Assembly: GCF_021300615.1 (NCBI RefSeq)
Contig: NZ_JAJTMY010000001.1
Coordinates: forward strand, 319,095 to 383,094
DNA: 64,000 bases
Direction of reading: 5' to 3'
Source: Helicobacter anatolicus
GTDB taxonomy: Bacteria; Campylobacterota; Campylobacteria; Campylobacterales; Helicobacteraceae
The notes under the pieces are model-generated. The model saw only the letters and a list, made by a program, of their open reading frames with translations. It searched no databases and had not been told where the DNA came from. Position 1 is the first letter of the stretch. Each line of letters begins with the position of its first letter. Position numbers and translations under genes: made by a program. Shown in pieces: positions 16,481 through 26,107 of this stretch.

Positions 16481-17002
16481 TTATTTTTTATAAGCCTTAA
16501 TTGCAGCATCTAAGATTTCAGTTGCTTTTTCTTTGCCTTCGTAATTTTTGACTTTTACCCACTTATTTGGTTCGAGCATTTTATAAGTTTCAAAGAAATT
16601 TTTAATACGATCTAAAGTGATTTTTGGTAGATCATCTAGAGTTTTAATATTGTCATAGCGTGGATCGATTTTACTTACAGGAATTGCAAGTAATTTTTCA
16701 TCAATTCCGCTTTCATCTTCCATGATTAGCACCCCAATTAAGCGACATTTTATCACGCTACCTGCTTGCAAAGGATATTCATTAAGTACCAAGACATCGG
16801 CAGGATCGCCGTCATTACTTAGTGTGTTTGGTACAAAACCATAATTTGCTGGATAGAACATTGCGCTATACATTACACGATCTACTACTATTGCACCGCT
16901 ATCTTTGTCAATTTCGTATTTAATATTTGACATATAGGGAATCTCGATAACTACATTAACTTTCTCTGGATTTTCCCCAATTTCAATTTTTTCTAGTTGC
17001 AT
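16481..17002 (-). CDS. ppa: Inorganic pyrophosphatase (class I)
   Basis: 173 residues, the usual size. It hydrolyses pyrophosphate to phosphate in the cytoplasm and so drives biosynthetic reactions. The signature DGDPADVLV (about residues 64-72) supplies metal-binding aspartates; YEIDKDSGAI and the later DPRYDNIK also fit the family. It follows adk by 9 bases on the same strand, so the two are probably one transcript with aspS. In Helicobacter pylori one gene (HP0619) lies between adk and ppa; it is absent here. Confidence 0.95.
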   Translation of the reverse strand: MQLEKIEIGENPEKVNVVIEIPYMSNIKYEIDKDSGAIVVDRVMYSAMFYPANYGFVPNTLSNDGDPADVLVLNEYPLQAGSVIKCRLIGVLIMEDESGIDEKLLAIPVSKIDPRYDNIKTLDDLPKITLDRIKNFFETYKMLEPNKWVKVKNYEGKEKATEILDAAIKAYKK

Positions 17003-17011
17003 AATTACTCC

Positions 17012-17578
17012 TTAGATTTTTGATTGAATAAAATTTTTCATTTCAGAAACGATCTCTTCAATAGAGCGTTCTCCATTGATTTTTTGTAATTTTTCTGCAT
17101 AAAATTTTTGAATAGCAGAAAGTGGTTCTAAGAAAACTTTCATGCGATTATTAAAAACTTCGTCGTTATCATCAGCACCTCTAGCGCGCCCCAAAACTCT
17201 TTGTCTTGCCACTTCTTCGCTCACTTCTACTTCAATAACGCTTACAAGTTCAATAGAATCTTGTTCTTTTAATACTTTATCAAATGCTTCCATTTGTTCA
17301 ATACTTCTAGGATAACCATCAATTAAAATTATATCTTTTGGCGCATGACTAATTGCAGATACAATTGTGTCTACTACAATTTCAAGTGGTACAAGATTTC
17401 CTTTTGATGTAAAACTTTCAATAAGCTTACCTCTTTGGCTTCCTTTAGCAGTTTCTGCACGCAATAAATCTCCTGTAGAGTAATGCACAATTGTATCACT
17501 ATGGTCTTTTGCAATTAGTTCTGCATCTGTAGTTTTTCCGCTACCTGGTGCACCAATAATTAAAAATAGTTTTTTCAT
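17012..17578 (-). CDS. adk: Adenylate kinase
   Basis: 188 residues, the short form with a small lid. It interconverts ATP + AMP and 2 ADP. The P loop GAPGSGKTT is at residues 9-17, the AMP-binding segment [11 protein letters not shown] at about 33-43, DGYPRS at about 87-92, and [18 protein letters not shown] forms the lid region. It lies 11 bases after aspS and 9 before ppa. The order aspS-adk-ppa is as in Helicobacter pylori. Confidence 0.96.
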   Translation of the reverse strand: MKKLFLIIGAPGSGKTTDAELIAKDHSDTIVHYSTGDLLRAETAKGSQRGKLIESFTSKGNLVPLEIVVDTIVSAISHAPKDIILIDGYPRSIEQMEAFDKVLKEQDSIELVSVIEVEVSEEVARQRVLGRARGADDNDEVFNNRMKVFLEPLSAIQKFYAEKLQKINGERSIEEIVSEMKNFIQSKI

Positions 17579-17589
17579 ATTAATCCTTT

Positions 17590-19332
17590 TTATTTGATAT
17601 TTCTTAATCGAATATGAAGCTCTCTTAATTGCTCTTCATTGACACTGCTAGGTGCGCTAGTAAGAGGACAAGTAGCTTTTTGAGTTTTTGGGAATGCAAT
17701 CACATCGCGAATGCTATTAGCTTGTGTGAGTAGCATTATAAGACGATCTAATCCAATAGCAAATCCCCCATGAGGTGGCGCACCAAATCTTAGTGCTTCA
17801 AGCAAGAAGCCAAATTTATCATTCGCTTCTTCTTTTGTAATTCCAAGTAGTTCAAAGACTTTTGCTTGTGTTTCTTGTTTATGGATTCTAATACTTCCTC
17901 CGCCAAGTTCTACGCCATTTAATACGACATCATAGGCAATGGATTTTATGCTCTCAATATCAGGATTATCGATATCTTTTGGCATTGTAAAAGGATGGTG
18001 TAGTGCAGAAATTTTACCATCATTTTTTTCAAACATTGGAAAATCAACTACCCATAAGAATTCATAAATATTAGATTGGATAAGATTAAGATCTTGCGCG
18101 ATTTTTAGACGCAATCTCCCCATATAATCCCATACAACTTGCTTTGCACCTGCACCAAAGAATACAATATCTCCAACTTGCGTATTGAGACGCTCTAAAA
18201 TAAGTGGAAGGTTTTTTTCGCTGATAAATTTTGTAAGAGGCCCTTTGGGTCCTTCTTCTTTGATTTGTAAATATGCAAGGCCTTGTGCACCAAATTTTCT
18301 TACAAATTCTTCTGCTTCACTTAATGTTTTTCTACTAAAAAAATTATCTCCATTTTTAACCACAAGGGCTTTGAAACGATTTTTTTTGGTATCTAGAGCA
18401 ATATTTTTGAAAATTTCGTTGCTAGAATCTTGCATTAAATCACTAATTTCAATGAGCGGCATATCAAAACGCAAATCTGGCTTATCTGAGCCATATTTTT
18501 CCATGGCTTCCATATAATCCATGCGTCTAAAAGGTATTTTGACATCTATATTTTTACTAGCAAAAATATTTTTAATGAGTTGTTCGGCTACTTGCATTAC
18601 ATCTTCTTGATTGCAGAAACTCATTTCCACATCAATTTGACTAAATTCTGGCTGTCTATCTGCACGCAAGTCTTCATCTCTAAAACATTTTGCAATTTGA
18701 AAATAACGATCAAAACCACTCACCATTAAGAGTTGTTTAAAAATTTGCGGACTTTGTGGAAGTGCAAAAAATTCTCCATCATGTACGCGACTAGGAATAA
18801 GATAGTCTCTTGCACCTTCTGGAGTGGCTTTTGTGAGAATCGGGGTTTCTACTTCGATAAAATCAAGTGCGTGAAAAGTGTCTCTTATGATTTTGTAAAT
18901 ATCAGAACGCGTTTTGAAAGTATCAAAAGATTTTTTAGATCTAAGATCAAGATAGCGGTATTTTAGTTTTAAATCCTCGCCTATATTCTCATCACCTATG
19001 CTAATTGGTGGAGTTTTGCTTTGGTTTTCAATAATGAGTTCATTGACAACAATTTCAATTTTTCCAGTTTTGAGTTTGGGGTTTTGTAGTCCTTCGCCTC
19101 TAGCACGCACCACTCCTTTGGCAATTAGCACATATTCATCTCTTACACTCGAAGCAAGATTATAGGCAGGGGAAGTAGGATCGCATACAAGCTGAATTAA
19201 TCCACTCTTATCACGAAGGTCTATAAAAACAACTCCTCCATGGTCTCTGTATGTATTGCACCATCCTGCTAGTTCTACATTCTCACCAATATGGTTTTCA
19301 TTTAATTGTGCGCATAAATGTGTTCTTAACAA
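17590..19332 (-). CDS. aspS: Aspartyl-tRNA synthetase (class II, bacterial type)
   Basis: 580 residues. The N-terminal OB-fold anticodon domain ([22 protein letters not shown]) is followed by the class II core: motif 2 around [18 protein letters not shown] and motif 3 around [14 protein letters not shown] near the C-terminus, with the bacterial insertion domain between. In Helicobacter pylori the enzyme is non-discriminating and also charges tRNA-Asn, corrected by the amidotransferase GatCAB. The same is likely here but is not shown by this window. The gene starts 3 bases after cheV ends. Confidence 0.96.
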   Translation of the reverse strand: MLRTHLCAQLNENHIGENVELAGWCNTYRDHGGVVFIDLRDKSGLIQLVCDPTSPAYNLASSVRDEYVLIAKGVVRARGEGLQNPKLKTGKIEIVVNELIIENQSKTPPISIGDENIGEDLKLKYRYLDLRSKKSFDTFKTRSDIYKIIRDTFHALDFIEVETPILTKATPEGARDYLIPSRVHDGEFFALPQSPQIFKQLLMVSGFDRYFQIAKCFRDEDLRADRQPEFSQIDVEMSFCNQEDVMQVAEQLIKNIFASKNIDVKIPFRRMDYMEAMEKYGSDKPDLRFDMPLIEISDLMQDSSNEIFKNIALDTKKNRFKALVVKNGDNFFSRKTLSEAEEFVRKFGAQGLAYLQIKEEGPKGPLTKFISEKNLPLILERLNTQVGDIVFFGAGAKQVVWDYMGRLRLKIAQDLNLIQSNIYEFLWVVDFPMFEKNDGKISALHHPFTMPKDIDNPDIESIKSIAYDVVLNGVELGGGSIRIHKQETQAKVFELLGITKEEANDKFGFLLEALRFGAPPHGGFAIGLDRLIMLLTQANSIRDVIAFPKTQKATCPLTSAPSSVNEEQLRELHIRLRNIK

Positions 19333-19335
19333 CGC

Positions 19336-20289
19336 TCACTCCTTTTCTTCTAAAATTAATTTAAGATATGTATAAATTTCACTAGGTTCAGATTTGGAAA
19401 CAAAGCCAAATGCTCCAAAAGCTTTTGCTGCATCTAAATTTGCATCATTATGCATAGAGGAATTGATAATTACAGGAATATGACAAAATTTTTCATTATT
19501 TTTGACTTGTTTTAAAACTTTAAATCCCGATAAAACAGGCATTTCCAAATCTGTGATTATAGCAGCAATTTCTTCAGGATTTTCGCAGTTTTCTAGGTAT
19601 TGTAAAATTGTGTTACCATTTTCAAAAGTAAGATATCTAAGACCAATTTTTTCTAAAATAATTTTTAGGGATTTGGTGGCACTTCTAGAATCTTCAGCAA
19701 TCAATATAGTTTTATTGCTATTGATTTTTTGCAAGGTTTGTAATTGAAATTCATCTCTTTCATCAAATAGAGTGAAAGCGTCATAGAGCATTTTTTCCGC
19801 ATCTAAAATTTGCACAATGCTTCCATCTTCATAGCGAGTAGTAGCAATAAATTTACTATCTTCTTTTAACCCATTATCGCTACCTGCTTGAATATTTTCC
19901 CAATTGCGTTGGATAATGCGTTTGACTTGTGCGATTTTTATTCCAATTGTACAACGCGAAAAACTACATACTACTATAAGGCTTTTTTCAGTATTGATAG
20001 AAAAATCTTGCAAATTTCTTTCTGGAAACTTAGGATTGTAATGCAACCACCTTCCTACATCAATAATAGGAATGATTTCATCACGGACAGTAAGCGAGCC
20101 TAAAATAATGCTATTTTCATTACCTTCTGTGAGTGTAAGGTTGCTTTCTTGATAAATTACTTCTCTAATTTTAAAAACATTGATACCATAAAGTTGAGCG
20201 TCAGAATTATTATCTACATTATTTACAAAAAAACACAAAAATTGTGCTTCATTTTCGGTGTGTAAAATATCATCCTTTGAGTGTGCCAT
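19336..20289 (-). CDS. cheV: CheV chemotaxis coupling protein (CheV2-like)
   Basis: 317 residues: a CheW-like domain (about 10-165; LYGINVFKIREVI, VRDEIIPIIDVGRWL) followed by a receiver domain (about 190-315; ILIAEDSRSATKSL, the phospho-acceptor in ITDLEMPVLSGFKVL, and a late Lys in GFVSKSEPSE). It couples chemoreceptors to CheA and may act as a phosphate sink. Helicobacter species carry three CheV paralogs. The position before aspS identifies this as the HP0616 (CheV2) equivalent. It is transcribed with aspS, adk and ppa. Confidence 0.93.
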   Translation of the reverse strand: MAHSKDDILHTENEAQFLCFFVNNVDNNSDAQLYGINVFKIREVIYQESNLTLTEGNENSIILGSLTVRDEIIPIIDVGRWLHYNPKFPERNLQDFSINTEKSLIVVCSFSRCTIGIKIAQVKRIIQRNWENIQAGSDNGLKEDSKFIATTRYEDGSIVQILDAEKMLYDAFTLFDERDEFQLQTLQKINSNKTILIAEDSRSATKSLKIILEKIGLRYLTFENGNTILQYLENCENPEEIAAIITDLEMPVLSGFKVLKQVKNNEKFCHIPVIINSSMHNDANLDAAKAFGAFGFVSKSEPSEIYTYLKLILEEKE

Positions 20290-20395
20290 TTTTTAGTCCA
20301 GTTTTATTTTTATTGTCTGATTTTACCAAAATTTCAAAGATATTTAGACATTAATAAATTAAGTAAAATTGATTTAAAGGCTTAATCCTAACATT

Positions 20396-22804
20396 TTATG
20401 ATAAATTTTTAGAATCTTTTTTCCAGTTTTTTATTCGTAGACTATTTGTAATTACAAGCAGAGAACTAAAACTCATACTTAATGCAGCAAAAAGTGGGAT
20501 AATCCATCCACAAATTGCTAAGGGAATCATTAAAAGATTGTAAAAAATACTTAAAAAAATATTTTGTTTGATAGTCTTGTAGGTTTTGTGAGAGATTTTA
20601 AGGGTATTTTCCAAATTTTTTAGATTTTGGTCTAGTAAAATAATATCAGAATTTAGAGAAATAATATCATTTTTTGTGCTGAAAGAAATTCCAATATTAC
20701 TTTGCTTTAGTGCGAGGGTATCGTTGATTCCATCTCCAACCATAATGGAGATTTTTTCTTTATTTTTTTGTAAGATTTGTAATTTATCTTGCGGCAAAAG
20801 GCTGTGGTAATATTCTTTGATACCAAGATTTTTTGCGACAAATTCCACGCTTTTTTGATGGTCACCACTTAGTAAAACGACTTGAGGAATTAGGGTTTTT
20901 ATTTGCTGGATAAAGTTTTTTGCATCTTGTTTTAGAGCATCTTCAAGAAGAAAAATTGCGCAGATTTTTTTATCAATCCCAAATCCAAAGGTGATAAAGT
21001 TTTTAGGATCAAAATTTGTGATTTTTATGCCATTTTCTTGTAAAAATTTTAGACTCCCACCAATGAGTTTTTTTCCGTCTTTTTTTGCTATTATGCCTTT
21101 ACCTAGTATCTCTTGTGAGTCTTGTAATTCCAAGCTTTTAGTGATATTTAGATAATTTTTGATGCTTTTTGCGATAGGATGATGGCTAGAATCTAAAAGG
21201 CAGGCTAAGAGATTTTCATCAAAATCACAAAATTTTTTTACTTGAATGACTTGAGGTTTTCCTAGTGTTAGGGTGCCAGTTTTGTCAAAAAAGATACAAT
21301 TTGCACGTGCAATGGATTCTAAAAACTTAGTTTCTTTGAAAATAATTTTATGCTTAAATGCCTCTGAAATTCCAACAATAGAAGCAATCGGAGTGGCAAG
21401 TGCTAGGGCACATGGACAGGAGATAACAATAACAGAAATTGCAATCATCAATGCAAATTCAAAATCACGCTCCCCGATAAAATACCATCCACAAAAACTA
21501 AGTAGGGCGATTAATAATACAAATCTAGAGAAATGTTCTGAAAGTGCGTTGGCGAGGTTTTGAATTTGAGGTTTATTAGAAAGAGAATTTTCAAGAATAT
21601 TGATAAGTTGAAATAGTGTGGAATCATTATAGGTTTTTGTGCTTTGATAACGGATAGTTTTTTGTGTATTGATACTTCCTGATGTAAGGATATCATCTTT
21701 TTTGATGAGTTTGGGGAGCATTTCACCACTAATATTTTGTGTATCTAAAAGTGCTTCTGAAGAAAGTAAGATTCCATCAATGGCGATAATTTCATTAGGA
21801 GAAACTTCAATAATACTACCTATTTCTACTTCTTGTGGAGAGAGGGTTTGTTTTTGGTTATTTTTGATAATGGTGAGCTGTGTGGGGAGTATTTGGCTTA
21901 ATTTATCAAGATTGTCTCCCGCATGTTTTTTTGCTCTAATTTCTAAAAACTTTCCAAAAAAAACAAAAGTGATAATCATGCTTACGGCTTCAAAATAGGT
22001 TTCTCCACTTTGCGTAAGACTTGCATAAATTGAGTAAAAATAAGTGAGAAATGCCCCCGTGCTTACAAGCAAATCCATACCAATGATTTTGTTTTTGAGT
22101 TGGTAGTATGCTTGTATATAAAAAAATCTTCCTGTCCAAAATAAAACAGGAGTGGCAAGTAAAAAAGATGCGAGATTTAAAACATTTTTCATTGAAGTGG
22201 AAATATCAGAGAAATATCCTGCATATTGCGCTACTGCAATCCACATAATATTCATTGTGCAAAAAATTGCAATGATGAGTGCAAAATAGTATTTTTGACT
22301 TTGTTTTTGGTGTTTGTTTTCTGAGGTTTTGGGATCATAAATATTAGCATCATAGCCAAGCATTCTAATGGTTTTGATAATTTGACTTAGGGGGATTTTT
22401 TGTAAATCAAAGACAATTTTTAATTTATTGTTTGTGTAATTGAGAGATGTATCATAGATTCCATCTAGCTTTTGTAATGCTTTTTCGATAAGCCATGTGC
22501 AAGCGACGCAATGAATGCCTTCCAAGGTTAGGGCAACTTGTTTAAGTCCCTTAGAATCTTCAAAAAGATATTTTTCAAAGGCTTTGGAATCAAAGTGTGA
22601 TAAATCTGTAATTTGCAAATCTTTTGGGGGGGTTAGGGTGTGGTGATTGCGTTTTTCATAGAAACTTTCAAGATGGTTTTCTAATAAAAGAAAATATACC
22701 CCTTCACAGCCATTGCAACAAAAATATAATATTTTATCATTGTGTTTTATTTCTTTGAGCGAAGATTTGGGATACTTGAGATTACAATGTGAGCAAGCTT
22801 GCAT
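20396..22804 (-). CDS. ccoI: Copper-transporting P-type ATPase, CcoI/FixI-like
   Basis: 802 residues. The N-terminus has a Cys cluster (CSHCNLKYP, CCNGCEG), then a heavy-metal domain with GIHCVACTWLIEKAL (about residue 95), then membrane helices. SCPCALALATP marks the copper-type CPC transport site, DKTGTLT holds the phosphorylated Asp, and VGDGINDTLAL the hinge. The extra N-terminal Cys domain fits CcoI/FixI, which supplies copper to cbb3 cytochrome oxidase, better than CopA. It matches HP1503 by position next to the methyltransferase and ribD. A 7-G run at 22626-22632 encodes prolines and is not obviously variable. Confidence 0.88.
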   Translation of the reverse strand: MQACSHCNLKYPKSSLKEIKHNDKILYFCCNGCEGVYFLLLENHLESFYEKRNHHTLTPPKDLQITDLSHFDSKAFEKYLFEDSKGLKQVALTLEGIHCVACTWLIEKALQKLDGIYDTSLNYTNNKLKIVFDLQKIPLSQIIKTIRMLGYDANIYDPKTSENKHQKQSQKYYFALIIAIFCTMNIMWIAVAQYAGYFSDISTSMKNVLNLASFLLATPVLFWTGRFFYIQAYYQLKNKIIGMDLLVSTGAFLTYFYSIYASLTQSGETYFEAVSMIITFVFFGKFLEIRAKKHAGDNLDKLSQILPTQLTIIKNNQKQTLSPQEVEIGSIIEVSPNEIIAIDGILLSSEALLDTQNISGEMLPKLIKKDDILTSGSINTQKTIRYQSTKTYNDSTLFQLINILENSLSNKPQIQNLANALSEHFSRFVLLIALLSFCGWYFIGERDFEFALMIAISVIVISCPCALALATPIASIVGISEAFKHKIIFKETKFLESIARANCIFFDKTGTLTLGKPQVIQVKKFCDFDENLLACLLDSSHHPIAKSIKNYLNITKSLELQDSQEILGKGIIAKKDGKKLIGGSLKFLQENGIKITNFDPKNFITFGFGIDKKICAIFLLEDALKQDAKNFIQQIKTLIPQVVLLSGDHQKSVEFVAKNLGIKEYYHSLLPQDKLQILQKNKEKISIMVGDGINDTLALKQSNIGISFSTKNDIISLNSDIILLDQNLKNLENTLKISHKTYKTIKQNIFLSIFYNLLMIPLAICGWIIPLFAALSMSFSSLLVITNSLRIKNWKKDSKNLS

Positions 22805-23546
22805 ATTTTTCTTCCAAAATAATATTTGTGGAGTGGATTTTAATGCTATAGGTATTGCATTTTTTATAAATTTCTTTAACTTCTGGTGAGTTGTCTGTCT
22901 GTTTTTCTCCTATGTGTGTGATAAGTGGAGGGAGAAAGTTAAGGCTATTTTTTGTGTTGATTCTTGCTTGGACTAAAAGTAGTGTTGCTTTTTTGTCAAT
23001 CTTGGGATAAACAAGACGCGAGGTTTCAGTATTAAATCCATAATTTTGCAAAGTTTGAAAAATATGGTGAGATTCTTTTGCATCATAGCAAAAAATAAAA
23101 TGTCCTTTGGGATGTAATATTTGTTTTACTTTTTTGCATAAAAGTTCAAAAGGGAGGAATTTGGCATTTCTAGCAGTTTTGATTCTATCATTTTTGGAAT
23201 CTAAGATACCTTCGCGATAAAAAGGAGGGTTAGAGATAATAGTTTGGAATTTTTGAGTAAAAGAAGTATGAAGAAAATCACCACAAATTACATTTGCATG
23301 AAGTTTATTGCTTATTGCATTTTTTTGGGATAAAAAAGCTTGGAGTGGATCTGCTTCAATAGCGTTAAGCTGAATGGAATAATCTCTTGCACACAAAAGT
23401 CCCAAAATTCCGCTACCAGACCCTATATCTAGAATCTGTGTATTATTTTTTAAAAACAATGTAGCAAAATCATAGAGAAATAAGCTATCGCTATTATAAC
23501 AATAGCCATCTTCAAGTTGATAAAGTCTTAAGAGTTTTTTATCCAT
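22782..23546 (-). CDS. SAM-dependent methyltransferase, TrmN6-like
   Basis: 254 residues with a class I Rossmann methyltransferase fold. Motif I is ILDIGSGSGILGLLCA (about residues 38-53), and NPPFYREG (about residue 105) is the N-P-P-F/Y motif of N6-adenine methyltransferases. In the TrmN6/YfiC family the target is A37 of tRNA-Val, so tRNA modification is likely but the exact site is inferred. It overlaps ribD by 19 bases and the copper ATPase by 23 bases, a tight operon matching HP1503-HP1505. Confidence 0.82.
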   Translation of the reverse strand: MDKKLLRLYQLEDGYCYNSDSLFLYDFATLFLKNNTQILDIGSGSGILGLLCARDYSIQLNAIEADPLQAFLSQKNAISNKLHANVICGDFLHTSFTQKFQTIISNPPFYREGILDSKNDRIKTARNAKFLPFELLCKKVKQILHPKGHFIFCYDAKESHHIFQTLQNYGFNTETSRLVYPKIDKKATLLLVQARINTKNSLNFLPPLITHIGEKQTDNSPEVKEIYKKCNTYSIKIHSTNIILEEKYASLLTL

Positions 23547-24541
23547 AAGATTACATCTTCTCCTATACGCTGATGGTGCAATATTTTGCCATTATAGCTA
23601 AAGCCATATTGGTTGGCATTTTCTCTTAAAGTAGGGGAGATGTGTACAAGTAAAAGATCAATTTGTTCTTTAAAGGATTGAAAAAGTTTCCACCCTCCTT
23701 CAATAATGTTAAATCCTTCTTGCAAGATAGGAGTATGTGTATGAAGTAATACTTCTCTTTTGTTTTCAAAAATTTTATAGGTTTTAGCAAGAGAATCTTT
23801 ATTTTTTGTAAGAATTCCTATACAGGGTTGTTTTTGCAAAAAAGGTTCTGTAGCAAAACGAGAATCTAAAAGTGGATCATCTGCAATAAGAGTATTTTGG
23901 CTAATTAGTATTTGATTGCTAATACTGCGCTGTTTATGTGTGAATATTCTTGCTTCATGGGAGGAGATAGCACCACTTTTATAATCTCCATTTAGACGTT
24001 GTGCAATTTTAAAAAGATTAAATTTTTTTTGATTTTGATAGCGTATGAAAGGAAATAAAAGATCTTGACACTGCTCTTTGCAAATTTCGCTAACTACTTC
24101 AATATTTTGTGCTTTTAAAATTTCTTTTCCGCCTTTATTGTGTGTATGTTCTAATGCTCCAATGATCACTCTTTTTGGGGATAAAGTTTTTAATAGTATT
24201 GCACAAGGTGGGGTTTTGCCATAATGAGTGCAGGGCTCAAGGGTTACATAAATACTGCAGTTATGAAAGATTTTATTATGATTTATGCTAAGAAAATCAT
24301 GTAAAGCTTTAGAATCTGTAATTTTTTGGATACGCTCGTCATTTGTAAGTGCGAAATATGCCTCTTTGAGTGCCAAAACTTCTGCATGAGGTAGACCGCT
24401 TTTTTGATGTGATGCTAAGGAGAGAATTTGTCCATTTTGATCTACAACCATCGCTGCTACCGCGGGATTTGGTAGGGTTAGGGTTTGCGATTCCCAGGCT
24501 TTGTTGACACATAAAGACATTAAAAGTTTATCATGTAGCAT
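23528..24541 (-). CDS. ribD: Bifunctional riboflavin deaminase/reductase
   Basis: 337 residues. RibD carries out two early steps of riboflavin synthesis: deamination of the pyrimidine intermediate and reduction of its ribosyl side chain. The zinc deaminase domain is at the front (PHAEVLALKEA at about residue 51; LEPCTHYGKTPPC at about 100-112). The reductase domain follows, with SNQILISQNTLIADDPLLDSR. The reductase part is a little shorter than in most homologs (360-370 residues). No riboflavin riboswitch is visible in the 98 bp upstream. Confidence 0.92.
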   Translation of the reverse strand: MLHDKLLMSLCVNKAWESQTLTLPNPAVAAMVVDQNGQILSLASHQKSGLPHAEVLALKEAYFALTNDERIQKITDSKALHDFLSINHNKIFHNCSIYVTLEPCTHYGKTPPCAILLKTLSPKRVIIGALEHTHNKGGKEILKAQNIEVVSEICKEQCQDLLFPFIRYQNQKKFNLFKIAQRLNGDYKSGAISSHEARIFTHKQRSISNQILISQNTLIADDPLLDSRFATEPFLQKQPCIGILTKNKDSLAKTYKIFENKREVLLHTHTPILQEGFNIIEGGWKLFQSFKEQIDLLLVHISPTLRENANQYGFSYNGKILHHQRIGEDVILWIKNS

Positions 24542-24651
24542 AATCTTTCCATTATTTTCTTAAAATTATAATGTTTTTTTGATTTATTTTATTTTGGTAA
24601 AGCAAACTCTATGATAAAATAACATGAAAATAATATCAGGTGTTGGAAATT

Positions 24652-25311
24652 ATGGTAAAAAAAATTTTATTTTGTTTAGGATTGGTTGCTTTTGTTTTTG
24701 CACAAGAGGCACAAGATGAGGAAGAAATTGCAAGCACAGGAAAACAGAAAAATAGTGAGTATTGGAAGTCTGTGTTTCAGCCATCAGAGGTAGAAGGGAA
24801 TGTGTATGGTACTTTTAGAATAGGATATGCTTATCAATATCAGAATGGATCAAAAATTACCAACACACAAACATCACATACTTTTGATAGCAAACAGCAA
24901 TTAAATAGTGTATATTTTGGTATTGAGCGAGGATGGATTGGACTAAAAAATAAAATGTTAATGGTGGGGGGATATTTAGATGGTGCGGCAGGACAGACTT
25001 TTTTCCTTTCTGTTGGTGCGCGTGTTTCTGCACGTTTATTAAATGGTTGGTTGATTCCTCATGCGAGTTTTGGCTATCAAATACAGCATTTGAGTTTTCC
25101 TACAGATACAGCACAATATAACATGCATGGTGGAGTAGGGACAGTAGGGTTATTTGTAAATGTGGCTAAGGGATTTGGAGTAGATTTTTCATTGCGTGCA
25201 GGTACGCCATTTTATCTCGTTAAGGCAGCAGATGCTAAAAAATTTAATCATCCTGTAATTAATCATGTGGGGTTTATGATAAGTTTCACATTTTATGATT
25301 TTAGTATATGA
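24652..25311 (+). CDS. Outer membrane beta-barrel protein
   Basis: 220 residues from ATG 24652. A GTG 12 bases upstream is in frame but has no ribosome site, whereas AGGTG lies 9 bases before the ATG. A signal peptide (KKILFCLGLVAFVFAQEA) is followed by an acidic linker (residues 20-32) and amphipathic strands with repeated G-x-x-x-GY patterns, ending ISFTFYDFSI. It resembles small Helicobacter outer membrane proteins; no specific function can be read. Its stop codon overlaps the start of the following tetraheme cytochrome (ATGA), so the two are translated together. Confidence 0.75.
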   Translation: MVKKILFCLGLVAFVFAQEAQDEEEIASTGKQKNSEYWKSVFQPSEVEGNVYGTFRIGYAYQYQNGSKITNTQTSHTFDSKQQLNSVYFGIERGWIGLKNKMLMVGGYLDGAAGQTFFLSVGARVSARLLNGWLIPHASFGYQIQHLSFPTDTAQYNMHGGVGTVGLFVNVAKGFGVDFSLRAGTPFYLVKAADAKKFNHPVINHVGFMISFTFYDFSI

Positions 25312-25685
25312 GATTTTTAACCTTAGTTTTACTTTTTTGCTTTAAGCTTTTCTCGTGCAGTGGAGATTGTGCGAGTTGTCATTATAAAATTGATTATCAA
25401 AACGACACAAGACATAGTGCAATGCTAAAGTGTAAGACTTGCCATACTCCAGAAAAAATGGCAGGAATTAATATGGGGGATACCTGTGGTCAGGATTGTT
25501 TTGCCTGTCATGATGCAAAAAAGTTGCAAAATCAAGAACTAAAAGCCTCGCATAAAATGATTAGTTCTTGTATAAATTGCCATGTAAATCTTTCTGAAGA
25601 TACGCTGAATAAAAGTATTTTTTTACAAGAAAAAATGCATCAAAACTTCTTTAATTCTCCGCGTTCTTCTGATTTTTCAAAATAG
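25308..25685 (+). CDS. Small periplasmic tetraheme cytochrome c
   Basis: 125 residues with a signal peptide (cleavage near FSC-SG, which could also be a lipoprotein Cys). It contains four CxxCH heme motifs: CASCH, CKTCH, CFACH and CINCH. There are extra His residues for axial ligands (HSAML, ASHKM, MHQNF). It probably carries electrons in the periplasm. The start is coupled to the outer membrane protein gene by ATGA. It resembles the small NapC/c7-like multiheme proteins of Campylobacterota, but no partner reductase is in the window. Confidence 0.82.
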   Translation: MRFLTLVLLFCFKLFSCSGDCASCHYKIDYQNDTRHSAMLKCKTCHTPEKMAGINMGDTCGQDCFACHDAKKLQNQELKASHKMISSCINCHVNLSEDTLNKSIFLQEKMHQNFFNSPRSSDFSK

Positions 25686-26040
25686 TTTTATTTTTGTTAT
25701 TTTTTTGGGAATTTAGTGGAGAATGCAAAAAGCTAAAAATTGCTTGCAGTTCTGTATCTGTGAGATAGTATTTTGGCATAACGCCTTTGTCGATTAAAGT
25801 TTTTTCTTTAAATGTTTTAAAATCAAGTTTTGTAATATCAGGACCTATGAGGTTTTTTGCGATATTTTTGTGTTTATACTTTGCAATTATTTTTCCTTTC
25901 CCATTTTCACCATGACAATGTATGCACCCAATGCCTCTAGGGTTTTTATAAAGCTCTTTTCCATATTCTTCGATTGTGATAAAACTTTCTTCTTTTGCAA
26001 AAAGGAGAGAAAAAATTAAGAATATAAGATTTTTGTTCAT
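25651..26040 (-). CDS. Monoheme cytochrome c
   Basis: 129 residues with a signal peptide (cleavage near LFA-KE). One heme motif, GCIHCHGENGKG, sits at about residues 37-48, and VMPKYYLTDTELQAIFSFL near the end supplies the Met axial ligand, as in class I cytochromes c. It is a likely periplasmic electron carrier or dehydrogenase/oxidase partner. The 3' end overlaps the convergent tetraheme cytochrome gene by 35 bases. Confidence 0.85.
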   Translation of the reverse strand: MNKNLIFLIFSLLFAKEESFITIEEYGKELYKNPRGIGCIHCHGENGKGKIIAKYKHKNIAKNLIGPDITKLDFKTFKEKTLIDKGVMPKYYLTDTELQAIFSFLHSPLNSQKNNKNKTILKNQKNAEN

Positions 26041-26107
26041 TTTTCATCCTGTGATTTTTAAAGTTTAATTATAATTATAGTATGCAAAAATTATTTTAAG
26101 GGGCACG

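Noticed and set aside
22626-22632. Run of seven G in the copper ATPase gene
   Set aside because: Shorter than the tracts of the glycan island, the frame is intact, and it encodes ordinary Pro codons in the linker; no sign that it is variable.
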